A stretch of DNA of 64,000 nucleotides from Bacillus sp. REN16 (GCF_020731355.1 NZ_JAJFZK010000008.1:62001-126000), one strand, 5' to 3'; shown: positions 29,203 to 38,496, counted from the first letter of the stretch. Program-made: numbers and translations. Notes: a model not told the origin generated them from the letters alone.

Positions 29203-29964
29203 ATGACAAACACAATTATTAGAACCGAGAAGCTATGTAAAACCTTTTCCAGCGGTGGAATTCAACAGCATGTTTTAAAAAATCTAGATATCAGTTTAGT
29301 AGAAGGGGATTTTACCATCATCATGGGGAGTTCAGGATCTGGGAAATCGACGCTACTTTACGCAATTAGCGGGATGGATAAACCAACATTAGGTGATATT
29401 GAATTTTCCGGAAAAAATATAGCCACATTAAACAACGACCAACTAGCGATATTTAGAAGAAAGAATTGTGGGTTTGTGTTCCAACAGATTTATTTACTGG
29501 ATAATATGAGTGTACTTGATAATGTCCTTGCAAGTGGGCTTTTAGTCAATAAAAATAAGCGGGAACTCGTCAAAAAGGCGAAAGAGCTTTTAACACAAGT
29601 AGGGATTCATGAAGACTCATGGTCTAAATTTCCTGCACAGCTTTCAGGTGGTGAGGCCCAGCGAGTCGGGATTATTAGAGCCATCATTAACAATCCAAAG
29701 GTTTTATTTGCAGATGAACCAACTGGAGCATTAAATTCAACGGCAAGTGATCGTGTTTTAGATGTATTCACAAATGTAAATCTGAAGGGACAAAGTATTG
29801 TCTTGGTAACTCATGACATTAAAACGGCCTTGCGCGGAAATAGAATTCTGTATTTGCGAGATGGAGTTATTTGCGGTGACTTGCGGCTAGATGCTCACAA
29901 TGAGAATGAAAATTTCGAACGCCATAAAAAGTTAAAACATTTTCTTGCTGAAATGGGGTGGTAA
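29203..29964 (+). CDS. ABC exporter ATP-binding protein (LolD/MacB type)
   Basis: 253 residues with Walker [11 protein letters not shown]-loop FVFQQIYLLDNM, signature LSGGEAQRVGIIRA and Walker B VLFADEPTGALNS. The GALNS after the Walker B is typical of ATPases serving FtsX-like permeases. Ribosome site GGGAG precedes ATG 29203. Couples with the next gene. Confidence 0.9.
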   Translation: MTNTIIRTEKLCKTFSSGGIQQHVLKNLDISLVEGDFTIIMGSSGSGKSTLLYAISGMDKPTLGDIEFSGKNIATLNNDQLAIFRRKNCGFVFQQIYLLDNMSVLDNVLASGLLVNKNKRELVKKAKELLTQVGIHEDSWSKFPAQLSGGEAQRVGIIRAIINNPKVLFADEPTGALNSTASDRVLDVFTNVNLKGQSIVLVTHDIKTALRGNRILYLRDGVICGDLRLDAHNENENFERHKKLKHFLAEMGW

Positions 29965-29965
29965 G

Positions 29966-32311
29966 GTGAAGATTATAAATCTAGCTTTGGCGAATATTAG
30001 GAAAAGCAAATCAGCTACAGTTTCTTTATTTATCTTTATTTTGGTTGCGGCACTGCTACTTAATATTGGCCTCATGGTCATTACTCAAATAAATCCGTTT
30101 TTTGATAACAAGGTTGAACAATTAAAAGATCCCCATGTCACGATTATGATGGATCAGTTTAGTTATGACTCGACTTATGAAGACTTCCTAGCAAACTATT
30201 CCGGTGTAACAGAGACAGAAACTGAAGAAATTGTCATCATGAGCCTCGCTACATTTAAACTTGGCAATAGTGAATTAAATAGTAGTATCGCAATTTTTAA
30301 TGCAGATCATAATCGCAGTATTGGACCGCTAAAATTGATTGAAAAGCTTGATACAACAAGTTCAAATGATATTTATGTGCCTTACAGTTTTAAAACAAAC
30401 GGGGATTATGAATTGGGTGACAAATTTATCCTTACCTATCAAGATCGGGATTATGAATATCGAATTGCCGGATTCTTAGAAACAACTATAATGGGGACAA
30501 GTAACATCGGAGTTATGAAATTTATGCTACCAGAGGGACCCTATCAAGCATTGGTCAACAAACTAGACGAGCAATCAAAAGGGATGATTATATCCGCGTT
30601 GATGACTGACAAAACTCAATCTTCGAAGTTGCTAAATGACTTTACGAAGGAATTTCCGCAATCTGTTGTAGGAGAATCTACTTCGTATATTTGGGGATTG
30701 GATATTGAATTGGTTAAAAGTGTAAGTACAATGACCATCAACATCGTTGCGACCATATTAGTCGTTTTTGCAGCTATTATTGTGATTGTTTCACTGATTG
30801 TCATTCGATTCCGTATTTCAAATAGCATTGAAGATGGAATGACCAACATCGGAACCCTTAAAGCAATTGGTTATACAAGCGGGCAGATTCTTTCATCAAT
30901 CATTTTGCAGTTTATCTTAATCGCCCTAAGTGCCAGTTTGGCGGGGGTTGCATTTTCATATAGTCTAATGCCTTTTATCGGCGGGATTATTTCCTCTTTA
31001 TCCGGTTTAATTTGGCATCAAAGCTTTGATTTAATCGCTAATTTAGTGAGTATATTCCTAGTTATTTTATGTGTAGTAATCGTTACATTACTCTCTGCCT
31101 TCCGTGTTCGCAAGATTTTTCCTGTTGCTGCACTTCGTGGAGGTATTCAGACCCATAGTTTTAGAAAAAATTTCTTCCCTTTGGAAAAAGCGAAAGGTGG
31201 TCTGCATTTTTTACTTGCGATTAAATCGATGCTAGCGAATGCAAAACAAAATATCATGATTCTTGTAATCATGATTGCTTTAACGTTTGCTTCGGTCTTT
31301 TCAATAGTCCTATATTACAATATTGCTTCAGATAAAACCGCGTTTATTAACTTATTCGGCTCGGAACCATCAAACGTAATGGTTACTGTTATGCCAGATA
31401 CAGATACAAAGGAACTGTTGAGCGATATTGAACAAATGGACCATGTGCGGAAAGTGAATATATTCGACTTAATTACAACTCAAATTGATGGCAAAACCGT
31501 GTATACCAATGTAACCGATCGTTTTGACCAGTTAGAGAACGATATCGTCTATGAAGGGCGTCAGCCAAAATATGAAAATGAAATATCGATTTCCTGGGTT
31601 GTATCAAACCAACTTAATAAAGGAATTGGGGATACAATTGAAGTAGAATATGGGACTGAAGCAAAAAGTTATTTAGTAACAGGACTCAGTCAATCAATTG
31701 GAAACTTAGGACAGGTAGCTGCATTAACAATGGAAGGAATGCAGCAATTACAAGCTGACTATAAAGGAACGACCCTGTATGTCTATTTGGATGGTATTTC
31801 GAATAAAGACTTTATCAAAAATGTCCAAGGAAAGTACGGGGATCAAATAGTTGGAACGTTAGATATCGATGAAAATATAGAGAGCCAAACAGGAATGTAT
31901 ACAGCAGCAGTGTTTGCTGTCATGGTGATGGTATTGACAATTACGGTGGTAGTTGTTGTGATGATACTGTATCTCGTTATCAAAACGATGATTATTAAAC
32001 GTAAAAAGGAGTTTGGGGTAATGAAAGCAATCGGATATTCAACGATTCAGTTGATGAATCAAATATCGATCAGCTTTCTGCCTGTCATTATAACAGGTGT
32101 TGCCATTGGTGGTGTACTTGGCTACTTTTTCACAAATCCTATGCTTTCCATATTACTCTCAAGTGCAGGAGTAAAACGTTTAAATTTTATCATTCATTTA
32201 CCGACCATTCTCTTGCTATGTGCAGGCATTCTTCTATTAGCCTATATAGTCTCAATGATAGTCTCTCGAAGAATAAAAAAAATCTCTGCTTATGGTTTGA
32301 TAACAGAATAG
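29966..32311 (+). CDS. FtsX-like ABC transporter permease
   Basis: 781 residues. Membrane segments lie near 14-36, then a roughly 220-residue extracellular domain, an FtsX block of three segments (about 250-380), another segment near 425-445, a second extracellular domain of about 185 residues, and a C-terminal FtsX block. This duplicated layout fits lipoprotein- or peptide-handling exporters. The frame opens at TTG 29945, but GTG 29966, one base past the ATPase stop, gives VKIINLALANIRKSK, the usual start. The linked two-component system suggests inducible defence or envelope stress; the substrate is unknown. Confidence 0.85.
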   Translation: MKIINLALANIRKSKSATVSLFIFILVAALLLNIGLMVITQINPFFDNKVEQLKDPHVTIMMDQFSYDSTYEDFLANYSGVTETETEEIVIMSLATFKLGNSELNSSIAIFNADHNRSIGPLKLIEKLDTTSSNDIYVPYSFKTNGDYELGDKFILTYQDRDYEYRIAGFLETTIMGTSNIGVMKFMLPEGPYQALVNKLDEQSKGMIISALMTDKTQSSKLLNDFTKEFPQSVVGESTSYIWGLDIELVKSVSTMTINIVATILVVFAAIIVIVSLIVIRFRISNSIEDGMTNIGTLKAIGYTSGQILSSIILQFILIALSASLAGVAFSYSLMPFIGGIISSLSGLIWHQSFDLIANLVSIFLVILCVVIVTLLSAFRVRKIFPVAALRGGIQTHSFRKNFFPLEKAKGGLHFLLAIKSMLANAKQNIMILVIMIALTFASVFSIVLYYNIASDKTAFINLFGSEPSNVMVTVMPDTDTKELLSDIEQMDHVRKVNIFDLITTQIDGKTVYTNVTDRFDQLENDIVYEGRQPKYENEISISWVVSNQLNKGIGDTIEVEYGTEAKSYLVTGLSQSIGNLGQVAALTMEGMQQLQADYKGTTLYVYLDGISNKDFIKNVQGKYGDQIVGTLDIDENIESQTGMYTAAVFAVMVMVLTITVVVVVMILYLVIKTMIIKRKKEFGVMKAIGYSTIQLMNQISISFLPVIITGVAIGGVLGYFFTNPMLSILLSSAGVKRLNFIIHLPTILLLCAGILLLAYIVSMIVSRRIKKISAYGLITE

Positions 32312-32384
32312 AACGGGGGGACGGTTCCTGTGTTTACCTAGTTTTTACCAATTAGAAACGGAAGTACTGACCCTGAAATAGTAA

Positions 32385-32413
32385 AGGCCAATCCCATTCG
32401 GGATTGGCCTAAA
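32385..32413. terminator. Hairpin between convergent genes
   Basis: AGGCCAATCCC / GGGATTGGCCT, an 11-bp perfect stem with a 4-nt loop. T runs are weak on both sides. It lies between the permease gene and yidC. Confidence 0.55.
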
Positions 32414-32421
32414 TGAACCTG

Positions 32422-33213
32422 TTAAATTTGTTTACTTTCTACAACTGTCTCTACCGACTTGTTTCGATAAAGGCGCTGACCGATAAACGATTGAATGGCT
32501 AGGAAGATTCCGCCTACGGCCCAATAAAGTGGTAACGCCGCTGGAGCTCTGAATGAAATGACAACAATCATAATGGGTGATATTAAACCCATGAACTTCA
32601 TCTGCTGTTGCTGATTTCCCGTCATGTTTAGCTGCGAGATTATAAATTGGACAAAATAAATGACTCCCGCAATGATTGTTAACAATAAATCGGGATGCCC
32701 TAGACTAAACCATAAAAACGTATGGTGCGAAATTTCTGCCGAACTACGAATGGCATAATAGAGTCCAGTTAAAATAGGCATTTGAATCAGCAGTGGCAAA
32801 CACCCCATATTTAAAGGGTTAACTCCATGCTGCCGATAAAGCCCCATCATTTCCCGTTGTAAGTCTTGTTTCTTTTTCGGATCTGTTTCTTCTGTTATTT
32901 TCTTCTGAATCAATTCCATTTCTGGCTTAATAATGGCCATTTTTTCTTTCATCACTGTTTGATTTTTATACTGCTTCAACATGGACGGCATCATAATCAA
33001 ACGAATTAAGATGGTTACAATAATAATGGCTACTCCATAACTTCCAGAAAATGTATTCGCGATTAAATTTATGAGCTGTGTAATAGGTTCCACTAAATAT
33101 TGATTAAAAAATCCTTGATTATCGCCAGTAGAATTTACTCCACATCCGGATAGCAATGCAGTAAGTGCGATAAAAATGACAATAAGATTGGTAATAGAGC
33201 GATATTTTTTCAT
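32422..33213 (-). CDS. yidC: YidC/Oxa1-family membrane protein insertase
   Basis: Inserts and folds membrane proteins with or without SecYEG; Gram-positive members are lipoproteins. 263 residues with signal peptide and lipobox LLSGC (Cys24), five membrane segments, the groove Arg in IRLIMMPSMLKQYKNQ and conserved CLPLLIQMPILTGLYYAI. Length and layout match B. subtilis SpoIIIJ/YqjG. It stands alone here rather than next to rnpA or jag, so it is likely a second, accessory copy. Confidence 0.9.
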   Translation of the reverse strand: MKKYRSITNLIVIFIALTALLSGCGVNSTGDNQGFFNQYLVEPITQLINLIANTFSGSYGVAIIIVTILIRLIMMPSMLKQYKNQTVMKEKMAIIKPEMELIQKKITEETDPKKKQDLQREMMGLYRQHGVNPLNMGCLPLLIQMPILTGLYYAIRSSAEISHHTFLWFSLGHPDLLLTIIAGVIYFVQFIISQLNMTGNQQQQMKFMGLISPIMIVVISFRAPAALPLYWAVGGIFLAIQSFIGQRLYRNKSVETVVESKQI

Positions 33214-33235
33214 GTTTCCTCCTTAAAAGTTGAAT

Positions 33236-33532
33236 TTAACTGTTAAGATAAAAGGAAACAAAGCTATCAGAATCATCACCCGTACATATTCGATTTCGTA
33301 TAGATCTTGTAATTCTCCTAGTAATAAAATACTGAATTAAAAGACTCCTATTTATATCAAATCTCTTACTTTTACTGTTTTGTATATCTGTGATATCGGA
33401 TAAGGGTGAACCAAAACCAATTTCAACCCTCCGTGCAGATAGTAAAATGAGCATTAAACCGATATAGAGATTAACATTAAGTGCCATTAAAGTATAAAAT
33501 TCAGGGTCCAACATTAATAAATCTAACAACAA
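33236..33532 (-). CDS. Doubtful 98-residue frame with one membrane segment
   Basis: A TTG start at 33532 has AAGGGG about 10 nt upstream, and the first 35 residues are hydrophobic (LLMLDPEFYTLMALNVNLYI). The rest is Ser/Arg-rich and looks like non-coding translation. No family recognised. It lies between yidC and csoR; a decayed small membrane-protein gene is possible. Confidence 0.2.
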   Translation of the reverse strand: MLLDLLMLDPEFYTLMALNVNLYIGLMLILLSARRVEIGFGSPLSDITDIQNSKSKRFDINRSLLIQYFITRRITRSIRNRICTGDDSDSFVSFYLNS

Positions 33533-33668
33533 AGGATTGTCACCCCTTTTCGTTAATCAATACTTTTACTATACATGAAATCGAATAGATGTACTAAGAA
33601 TAATTTATGGAAGTTAAAAGGATGCTCTCACTCCAAGAATTTAAATTGTTTAAAAAGTTGTCACTTTA

Positions 33669-33687
33669 CATACCTTAAGGGGGTATG
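33669..33687 (+). promoter_or_regulatory. CsoR operator before csoR
   Basis: CATACCTTAAGGGGGTATG, a palindrome with the ATACC..GGGGTAT form, 31 nt before csoR. It fits autoregulation by the copper repressor. Confidence 0.7.
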
Positions 33688-33718
33688 CTATGATGGAGTC
33701 AAATAAGGAGGTTGTGCT

Positions 33719-34051
33719 ATGGAAAACAAGGCTAATGATGCAGCTTGTCATACTGATTGCGGAACGTCCGGTCGTAAAAGTCATCATCCCGAACGTGTAA
33801 AAAAGGATCTCACGACTCGATTAAACCGTATCGAAGGTCAAATTCGGGGCATCAAGGGAATGATTGATAAAGACGTATACTGTGATGATGTGATTACCCA
33901 AATTTCTGCAACACAATCTGCTTTAAATAGTGTAGCCAAGATTCTTTTGGAAGGTCATTTAAAAGGATGTGTCGTTGATCGTCTGTCCGAAGGTGACAAT
34001 GAGGTTCTGGACGAATTAGTAGTAACCATCCAAAAACTAATGAAGAAGTAA
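33719..34051 (+). CDS. csoR: Copper-sensing repressor CsoR
   Basis: 110 residues. The copper site is complete: Cys55 in VYCDDVITQISAT, His80 and Cys84 in EGHLKGCVVD. The N-terminus adds a Cys/His-rich extension (DAACHTDCGTSGRKSHH) common in Bacillus CsoR. Cu(I) binding releases DNA and turns on copZ and copA, which follow. AAGGAGG precedes the ATG. Confidence 0.93.
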   Translation: MENKANDAACHTDCGTSGRKSHHPERVKKDLTTRLNRIEGQIRGIKGMIDKDVYCDDVITQISATQSALNSVAKILLEGHLKGCVVDRLSEGDNEVLDELVVTIQKLMKK

Positions 34052-34068
34052 AATTTTTTAAGCAAGAT

Positions 34069-34085
34069 ATACCCCTATGGAGTAT
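34069..34085 (+). promoter_or_regulatory. CsoR operator before copZ
   Basis: ATACCCCTATGGAGTAT, 32 nt before the copZ start, same consensus as the csoR site. Confidence 0.68.
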
Positions 34086-34117
34086 AAAATAAAAATGATT
34101 AAAGGAGAGAATTTAAT

Positions 34118-34324
34118 ATGCAAACTGTAACTTTAAACGTACAAGGAATGTCATGCGGACATTGTGTAAAAGCTGTAGAAGGCAGCGTTGGTGTGTTAGA
34201 AGGAGTTAGTGAGGTAAAGGTAAAATTAGACGAAGCTTTAGTTGAAGTAGCCTTTGATGAATCCAAAGTATCCCTTGATAAAATTAAAGAAACGATTGAC
34301 GATCAAGGATATGACGTAGAATAA
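34118..34324 (+). CDS. copZ: Copper chaperone CopZ
   Basis: 68 residues, a single heavy-metal-associated domain with the Cu(I) motif MSCGHC near residues 11-16 and the usual ferredoxin-like pattern. It delivers Cu(I) to CopA in the cytoplasm. Ribosome site AAAGGAGAG. Confidence 0.94.
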   Translation: MQTVTLNVQGMSCGHCVKAVEGSVGVLEGVSEVKVKLDEALVEVAFDESKVSLDKIKETIDDQGYDVE

Positions 34325-34350
34325 GAGTGCTTTCATAGCACTCTCTCATT
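34325..34350 (+). terminator. Hairpin after copZ
   Basis: GAGTGCT / AGCACTC with a 5-nt loop, followed by TCTCATTTT. A partial terminator between copZ and copA. Confidence 0.5.
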
Positions 34351-34361
34351 TTCGTGAAAAT

Positions 34362-34378
34362 ATACCCCTGTGAGGTAT
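34362..34378 (+). promoter_or_regulatory. CsoR operator before copA
   Basis: ATACCCCTGTGAGGTAT, directly before the copA ribosome site GGGAGG. Confidence 0.68.
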
Positions 34379-34395
34379 AAGGGAGGTAATCAATT

Positions 34396-36828
34396 ATGAG
34401 TACCGCAGCAGCAGGAGCTGATAAATTCAAAGAAGCGAGCATACAAATTACAGGTATGACTTGTGCAGCGTGTTCAACCCGTATTGAAAAAGGGTTAAAT
34501 AAAATGGAAGGTGTTGAACAGGCATCCGTTAACCTTGCACTTGAAAAGTCAACAATAAAATATGACCCATCAAAACTGAGTGAAGCAGATTTTGAAAAGA
34601 AAATTGAAGCACTTGGCTACGGTGTTGTGAAACAAAAAGCCGAATTTGATATTACAGGCATGACTTGTGCAGCGTGTTCGACCCGAATTGAAAAAGGGTT
34701 AAACAAGATGGAAGGCATTGCAAATGCAACCGTCAATTTAGCGCTTGAAAGAGCAACGATTGAATTTAATCCTTCGGAAGTAACGATTGCAGACATTATT
34801 GCAAAAGTTGAAAAACTCGGTTACGGTGCACACCAGAAGCAAGAGGATAAAGAACCTGTAGACCACCGTGAAAAACACATTAAAGATCAACAACGAAAAT
34901 TCATTTTTTCAGTGATATTATCATTACCTTTATTATGGACGATGGTTGGACACTTTACCTTCACATCGTTTTTATATGTACCCGATTTCTTAATGAATCC
35001 ATGGATTCAACTCATCTTGGCAACACCGGTGCAGTTTATAATCGGGAAACAGTTTTATGTAGGAGCTTATAAAGCACTTCGTAATGGAAGTGCAAACATG
35101 GATGTACTCGTTGCAATGGGTACCTCAGCGGCTTATTTTTATAGCGTATATCAAGCGATTGTTACAGCTGGAACGCACCATATGCCGCACCTGTATTTTG
35201 AAACAAGTGCTGTGCTCATCACACTTATTCTATTAGGTAAATTATTTGAAGCAAGAGCAAAAGGGCGTTCATCTGAAGCAATTAAAAAATTGATGGGGCT
35301 TCAGGCAAAAACAGCGATCGTTGTACGTGATGGAGTTGAAAAAGAAGTTCCGTTAGAAGAGGTTGTAATTGGTGATACGATTTTGGTAAAACCAGGTGAA
35401 AAAATTCCTGTTGATGGTGAAGTAGTCGAAGGGACAACTGCGGTTGACGAATCGATGTTAACAGGTGAAAGCTTACCGGTCGATAAAGCCTCGGGTGACG
35501 TCTTATATGGTTCAACAATTAATAAAAATGGCTTTATCAAAATGACAGCCACAAAAGTGGGACGCGATACAGCATTAGCCCAAATCATTAAAGTTGTAGA
35601 GGATGCACAAGGTTCGAAAGCGCCTATCCAACGATTGGCAGACCAAATTTCTGGTATTTTTGTTCCAATCGTCGTTGGGATTGCTATTCTGACATTTCTA
35701 GTATGGATTATATGGGTAAGTCCTGGAGAGTTTACACCGGCACTTGAAGTGTTAATTGCAGTTTTGGTTATCGCGTGTCCATGTGCACTAGGACTCGCTA
35801 CACCGACTTCTATTATGGCGGGATCTGGTCGTGCAGCAGAGTTTGGTATTCTGTTCAAAGGCGGGGAGCACTTAGAGCAAACTCAAAGTATTGATACAGT
35901 AGTAGTTGACAAAACCGGTACTGTAACCCATGGTAAACCAGTTTTAACAGATGTTCTAGTAGCAAAGGGTCAGGTTGAAGAGACCTTTTTATCACTGATC
36001 GGTGCTGCGGAAAAGCAATCCGAGCATCCATTGGCGCAAGCGATTGTTGAAGGAATTCAAGAAAAAGGAATTGAACTTTGGAATGTTCAATTCTTTGAGG
36101 CGGTTCCGGGTTATGGTGTCATTGCAACAGTTTCGGGTCAGGGGATTGTCATTGGAACACGTAAACTAATGCAGCAATACGGCATTGATGTTGAAACGGT
36201 TTTACCTGTAATGGAAAAATTAGAGCGTGATGGTAAAACAGCGATGCTGGCTGGTATTAATGGGAAGTATGCAGGTCTAGTTGCCGTAGCGGATACCATT
36301 AAAGATACATCTAAAGAAGCTGTCCGCCGCTTACATGATATGGGTATTCATGTCATTATGATGACGGGGGATAATGAAAGAACTGCGCAGGCTATTGGGA
36401 AAGAAGTGGGCGTTGATCAAGTTATTGCGGAAGTACTTCCTGAAGGTAAAGCAGAAGAAGTGAAAAAGCTGCAACAGCAGGGCAAAAAAGTGGCAATGGT
36501 CGGTGATGGCATCAATGACGCCCCAGCACTAGCTACTGCCGATATCGGGATGGCCATTGGCACGGGTACCGATGTTGCAATGGAAGCGGCAGATATCACA
36601 CTTATTCGCGGTGATCTAAATAGCATTGCAGATGCGATACTAATGAGTCGCAAAACAATGCGAAATATTAAGCAAAACTTATTCTGGGCATTTGCTTATA
36701 ATACGATTGGAATTCCAATCGCTGCAATCGGATTCCTAGCCCCATGGGTAGCAGGCGCGGCAATGGCATTCAGCTCTGTATCGGTCGTACTGAACGCATT
36801 ACGTTTACAACGAGTCAAACTAAAATAG
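34396..36828 (+). CDS. copA: Copper-exporting P1B-type ATPase
   Basis: 810 residues. Two N-terminal metal domains (about 15-80 and 82-150), each with [20 protein letters not shown], nearly identical in DNA as well. Then the transport core: Cu site in [15 protein letters not shown], phosphorylated Asp in [16 protein letters not shown], nucleotide-domain [10 protein letters not shown] and hinge [15 protein letters not shown]. It pumps Cu(I) out of the cytoplasm. Last gene of the csoR-copZ-copA set, with its own operator. Confidence 0.95.
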   Translation: MSTAAAGADKFKEASIQITGMTCAACSTRIEKGLNKMEGVEQASVNLALEKSTIKYDPSKLSEADFEKKIEALGYGVVKQKAEFDITGMTCAACSTRIEKGLNKMEGIANATVNLALERATIEFNPSEVTIADIIAKVEKLGYGAHQKQEDKEPVDHREKHIKDQQRKFIFSVILSLPLLWTMVGHFTFTSFLYVPDFLMNPWIQLILATPVQFIIGKQFYVGAYKALRNGSANMDVLVAMGTSAAYFYSVYQAIVTAGTHHMPHLYFETSAVLITLILLGKLFEARAKGRSSEAIKKLMGLQAKTAIVVRDGVEKEVPLEEVVIGDTILVKPGEKIPVDGEVVEGTTAVDESMLTGESLPVDKASGDVLYGSTINKNGFIKMTATKVGRDTALAQIIKVVEDAQGSKAPIQRLADQISGIFVPIVVGIAILTFLVWIIWVSPGEFTPALEVLIAVLVIACPCALGLATPTSIMAGSGRAAEFGILFKGGEHLEQTQSIDTVVVDKTGTVTHGKPVLTDVLVAKGQVEETFLSLIGAAEKQSEHPLAQAIVEGIQEKGIELWNVQFFEAVPGYGVIATVSGQGIVIGTRKLMQQYGIDVETVLPVMEKLERDGKTAMLAGINGKYAGLVAVADTIKDTSKEAVRRLHDMGIHVIMMTGDNERTAQAIGKEVGVDQVIAEVLPEGKAEEVKKLQQQGKKVAMVGDGINDAPALATADIGMAIGTGTDVAMEAADITLIRGDLNSIADAILMSRKTMRNIKQNLFWAFAYNTIGIPIAAIGFLAPWVAGAAMAFSSVSVVLNALRLQRVKLK

Positions 36829-36861
36829 GGACAAGGGGGACAGGTTCCTTGTCCCTGTCCC
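36828..36861. repeat. Dispersed palindrome of the GGGACAGG family
   Basis: Nested inverted repeats: GGGACAAGG / CCTTGTCCC and GGGACAGG / CCTGTCCC overlap within 34 nt. It begins on the last base of the copA stop. Related units are at 43353, 49363 and 63507. Confidence 0.6.
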
Positions 36862-36884
36862 TCAACCCATCCAAGGATGTGAGA

Positions 36885-37517
36885 ATGATTGTGGATCAAG
36901 CGGAAAAAAAGGTTAAACTGGCTATAAACGGTGGAATTGCATTAGGTGCAAAATTAAATGCCAAGCAACTTGTTGTCATTGCTGAGTACATGAATGATGG
37001 TGACGAACTGGAGTTAACAACTTTTCAGCAGCTATATATTGAAGTACTAGAAAGTGAAGTTGAATTGGTTAAAGAAAAATTTGCGGAAGTAGGGTTAGCT
37101 TGTTATCCGGTAGGTAATTTCGTAAAAAGCTTAAGGACCTGTAATTTTTGTAAAGGTGCGGAAGAAGAAGGAATGCCTGTAGCCATCGAACTGAATAAGC
37201 GTATTGCAGGAAAACAAGTTCCTTTTACGATTCGCCCGGCTTATACCGGATGTCCGGTAGGATGTGGTGAACCTTTGGTAAATGATATCGGCGTGATGAA
37301 GGTAAGAGATGGATATGATTTATATATTGGTGGAAAAGCCAAAGGCAAAGACGCCAAAACAGGTACATTATTAATGGAGCAGCTAACTCCGGAACACTTA
37401 TATGAAGTGGTTGAAAAAATAATTACAATCTATGCTGAACAGGGGAAGAAGAGAGAACAATTTTCTAAGTTTGTAACTCGTTATGGTTTAGAAAACATAA
37501 AAAAGTCTGTTATATAA
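36885..37517 (+). CDS. Small siroheme/4Fe-4S nitrite-sulfite reductase-like protein
   Basis: About 210 residues: a ferredoxin-like half-domain (about 5-75) followed by an iron-sulfur/siroheme part. Cysteines CNFC near residue 87 and TGCPVGCGEP near 125 supply the four cluster ligands, though the first pair is CxxC instead of the usual longer spacing. Full nitrite or sulfite reductases carry two such halves and exceed 500 residues; this is a single half-size module. The frame is open upstream into copA, but ATG 36885 with AAGGA at 7 nt is the likely start. Substrate unknown. Confidence 0.75.
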   Translation: MIVDQAEKKVKLAINGGIALGAKLNAKQLVVIAEYMNDGDELELTTFQQLYIEVLESEVELVKEKFAEVGLACYPVGNFVKSLRTCNFCKGAEEEGMPVAIELNKRIAGKQVPFTIRPAYTGCPVGCGEPLVNDIGVMKVRDGYDLYIGGKAKGKDAKTGTLLMEQLTPEHLYEVVEKIITIYAEQGKKREQFSKFVTRYGLENIKKSVI

Positions 37518-37532
37518 AGGGACACTCACTAC

Positions 37533-37610
37533 ATGAATTACTTCCGATTAAACCCCGAGACGGTGAACCGCAACGGAAGTAGCTCCAATCGTTCGAAGGG
37601 AAACAAGTAA
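37533..37610 (+). CDS. Candidate 25-residue small protein
   Basis: ATG 37533 follows AAAGGGA at 8-9 nt and opens 25 codons ending in TAA, then a terminator 14 nt on. The product begins MNYFRLNPETVNRNG and ends SNRSKGNK: Asn/Ser/Arg-rich, basic and hydrophilic, a little like small spore proteins. The same DNA also forms an ACTTCCG / CGGAAGT stem, so a structured RNA is the alternative. No family recognised. Confidence 0.4.
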   Translation: MNYFRLNPETVNRNGSSSNRSKGNK

Positions 37611-37623
37611 ATAACATTGACGG

Positions 37624-37659
37624 AATATCAGATGCCATTTTGGTGTCTGATATTTTTTA
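37624..37659 (+). terminator. Intrinsic terminator
   Basis: AATATCAGA / TCTGATATT plus GCC/GGT inner pairs, then TTTTTTAT. Ends the siroheme-protein transcript. Confidence 0.75.
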
Positions 37660-37753
37660 TCAACCAATCGTCCACCCTTGAAAATGGAAAATCAATACCA
37701 TATAATAAGGTTAGCTAATTTAGCTATTTTAACTAATGTGAGGTGGAGCTGAA

Positions 37754-38494
37754 ATGATTGTAAACTCAACGGAACTGCAAAACAATTTTGGAAAATATTT
37801 AATGCTTGCAGCACAAGAGGAGATTGTCATTACCCGCAACGGTACAGAAATTGCCAAACTAACAGCGGTTAAAGAAACAGCAACAGAAAATAAAATCCAG
37901 CCAGATATGGTACATGAAAAGGCAAAAGAATATAGTTATGATGAGAAAAAGTCGACATATGAGGAATTTCTTACATTACAACAGGAATCAGATGAAAGGT
38001 ACGAGTATATTGATGGTGAAATCTATTTGCTCGCTTCTCCTAGAACTGCTCATCAAATAGCGATTACTGAGTTATTTGGGCTCTTTTATAACTTTTTCCA
38101 AGGAACAAGCTGTACACCGTTGGTTGCTCCATATGATATTGAGCTAAAAAGAACACCGGAAAATATTAATATCGTTCAGCCGGACCTGATGATGATATGT
38201 GATTTAGAAGAAAATTTAAATGAAAATGATTATTATAAAGGGGTTCCATCACTAGTTGTCGAGGTGCTTTCGAAAAGTACAAGGAGTAAGGATCTCATAA
38301 AAAAACTTGATCTCTATATGTCCACTGGTGTAGGTGAGTACTGGATTGTAAATCCAGACAATAAAGAGGTAACGGTTTATCAATTTGAGGATCTGAATAT
38401 CAGTAACAGTGCCACCTACAAGAATAACGAGGCTGTCCAGTCATTCATCTTTAAAGGACTAAGTGCAGAAATTAGAAGAATTTTTAGAACATAA
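37754..38494 (+). CDS. Phd-type antitoxin domain fused to a Uma2-family (DUF820) nuclease domain
   Basis: 246 residues. Residues 1-42 (MIVNSTELQNNFGKYLMLAA then IVITRNGTEIAKLTAV) read as a Phd/YefM DNA-binding antitoxin start. Residues about 70-246 match the Uma2 family of the PD-(D/E)XK type: YEYIDGEIY, PDLMMICD, SLVVEVLSKSTRSKDLIKKLDLY and GVGEYWIVNP, giving E, D and ExK-like positions. Uma2 domains are widespread but their role is poorly known. No separate toxin gene is adjacent. GTGAGGTGGAG precedes the ATG. Confidence 0.75.
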   Translation: MIVNSTELQNNFGKYLMLAAQEEIVITRNGTEIAKLTAVKETATENKIQPDMVHEKAKEYSYDEKKSTYEEFLTLQQESDERYEYIDGEIYLLASPRTAHQIAITELFGLFYNFFQGTSCTPLVAPYDIELKRTPENINIVQPDLMMICDLEENLNENDYYKGVPSLVVEVLSKSTRSKDLIKKLDLYMSTGVGEYWIVNPDNKEVTVYQFEDLNISNSATYKNNEAVQSFIFKGLSAEIRRIFRT

Positions 38495-38496
38495 CA

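Noticed and set aside
33236-33532. 98-residue minus-strand frame as a firm gene
   Set aside because: Only the first third looks protein-like and no family is recognised; kept as a low-confidence feature.
34438-34740. Near-identical tandem DNA in copA as an assembly duplication
   Set aside because: Two N-terminal metal domains are normal for Bacillus CopA and the copies differ at several codons.
35301-35858. 185-residue minus-strand frame opposite copA
   Set aside because: Shadow of a highly conserved ATPase domain, no ribosome site.
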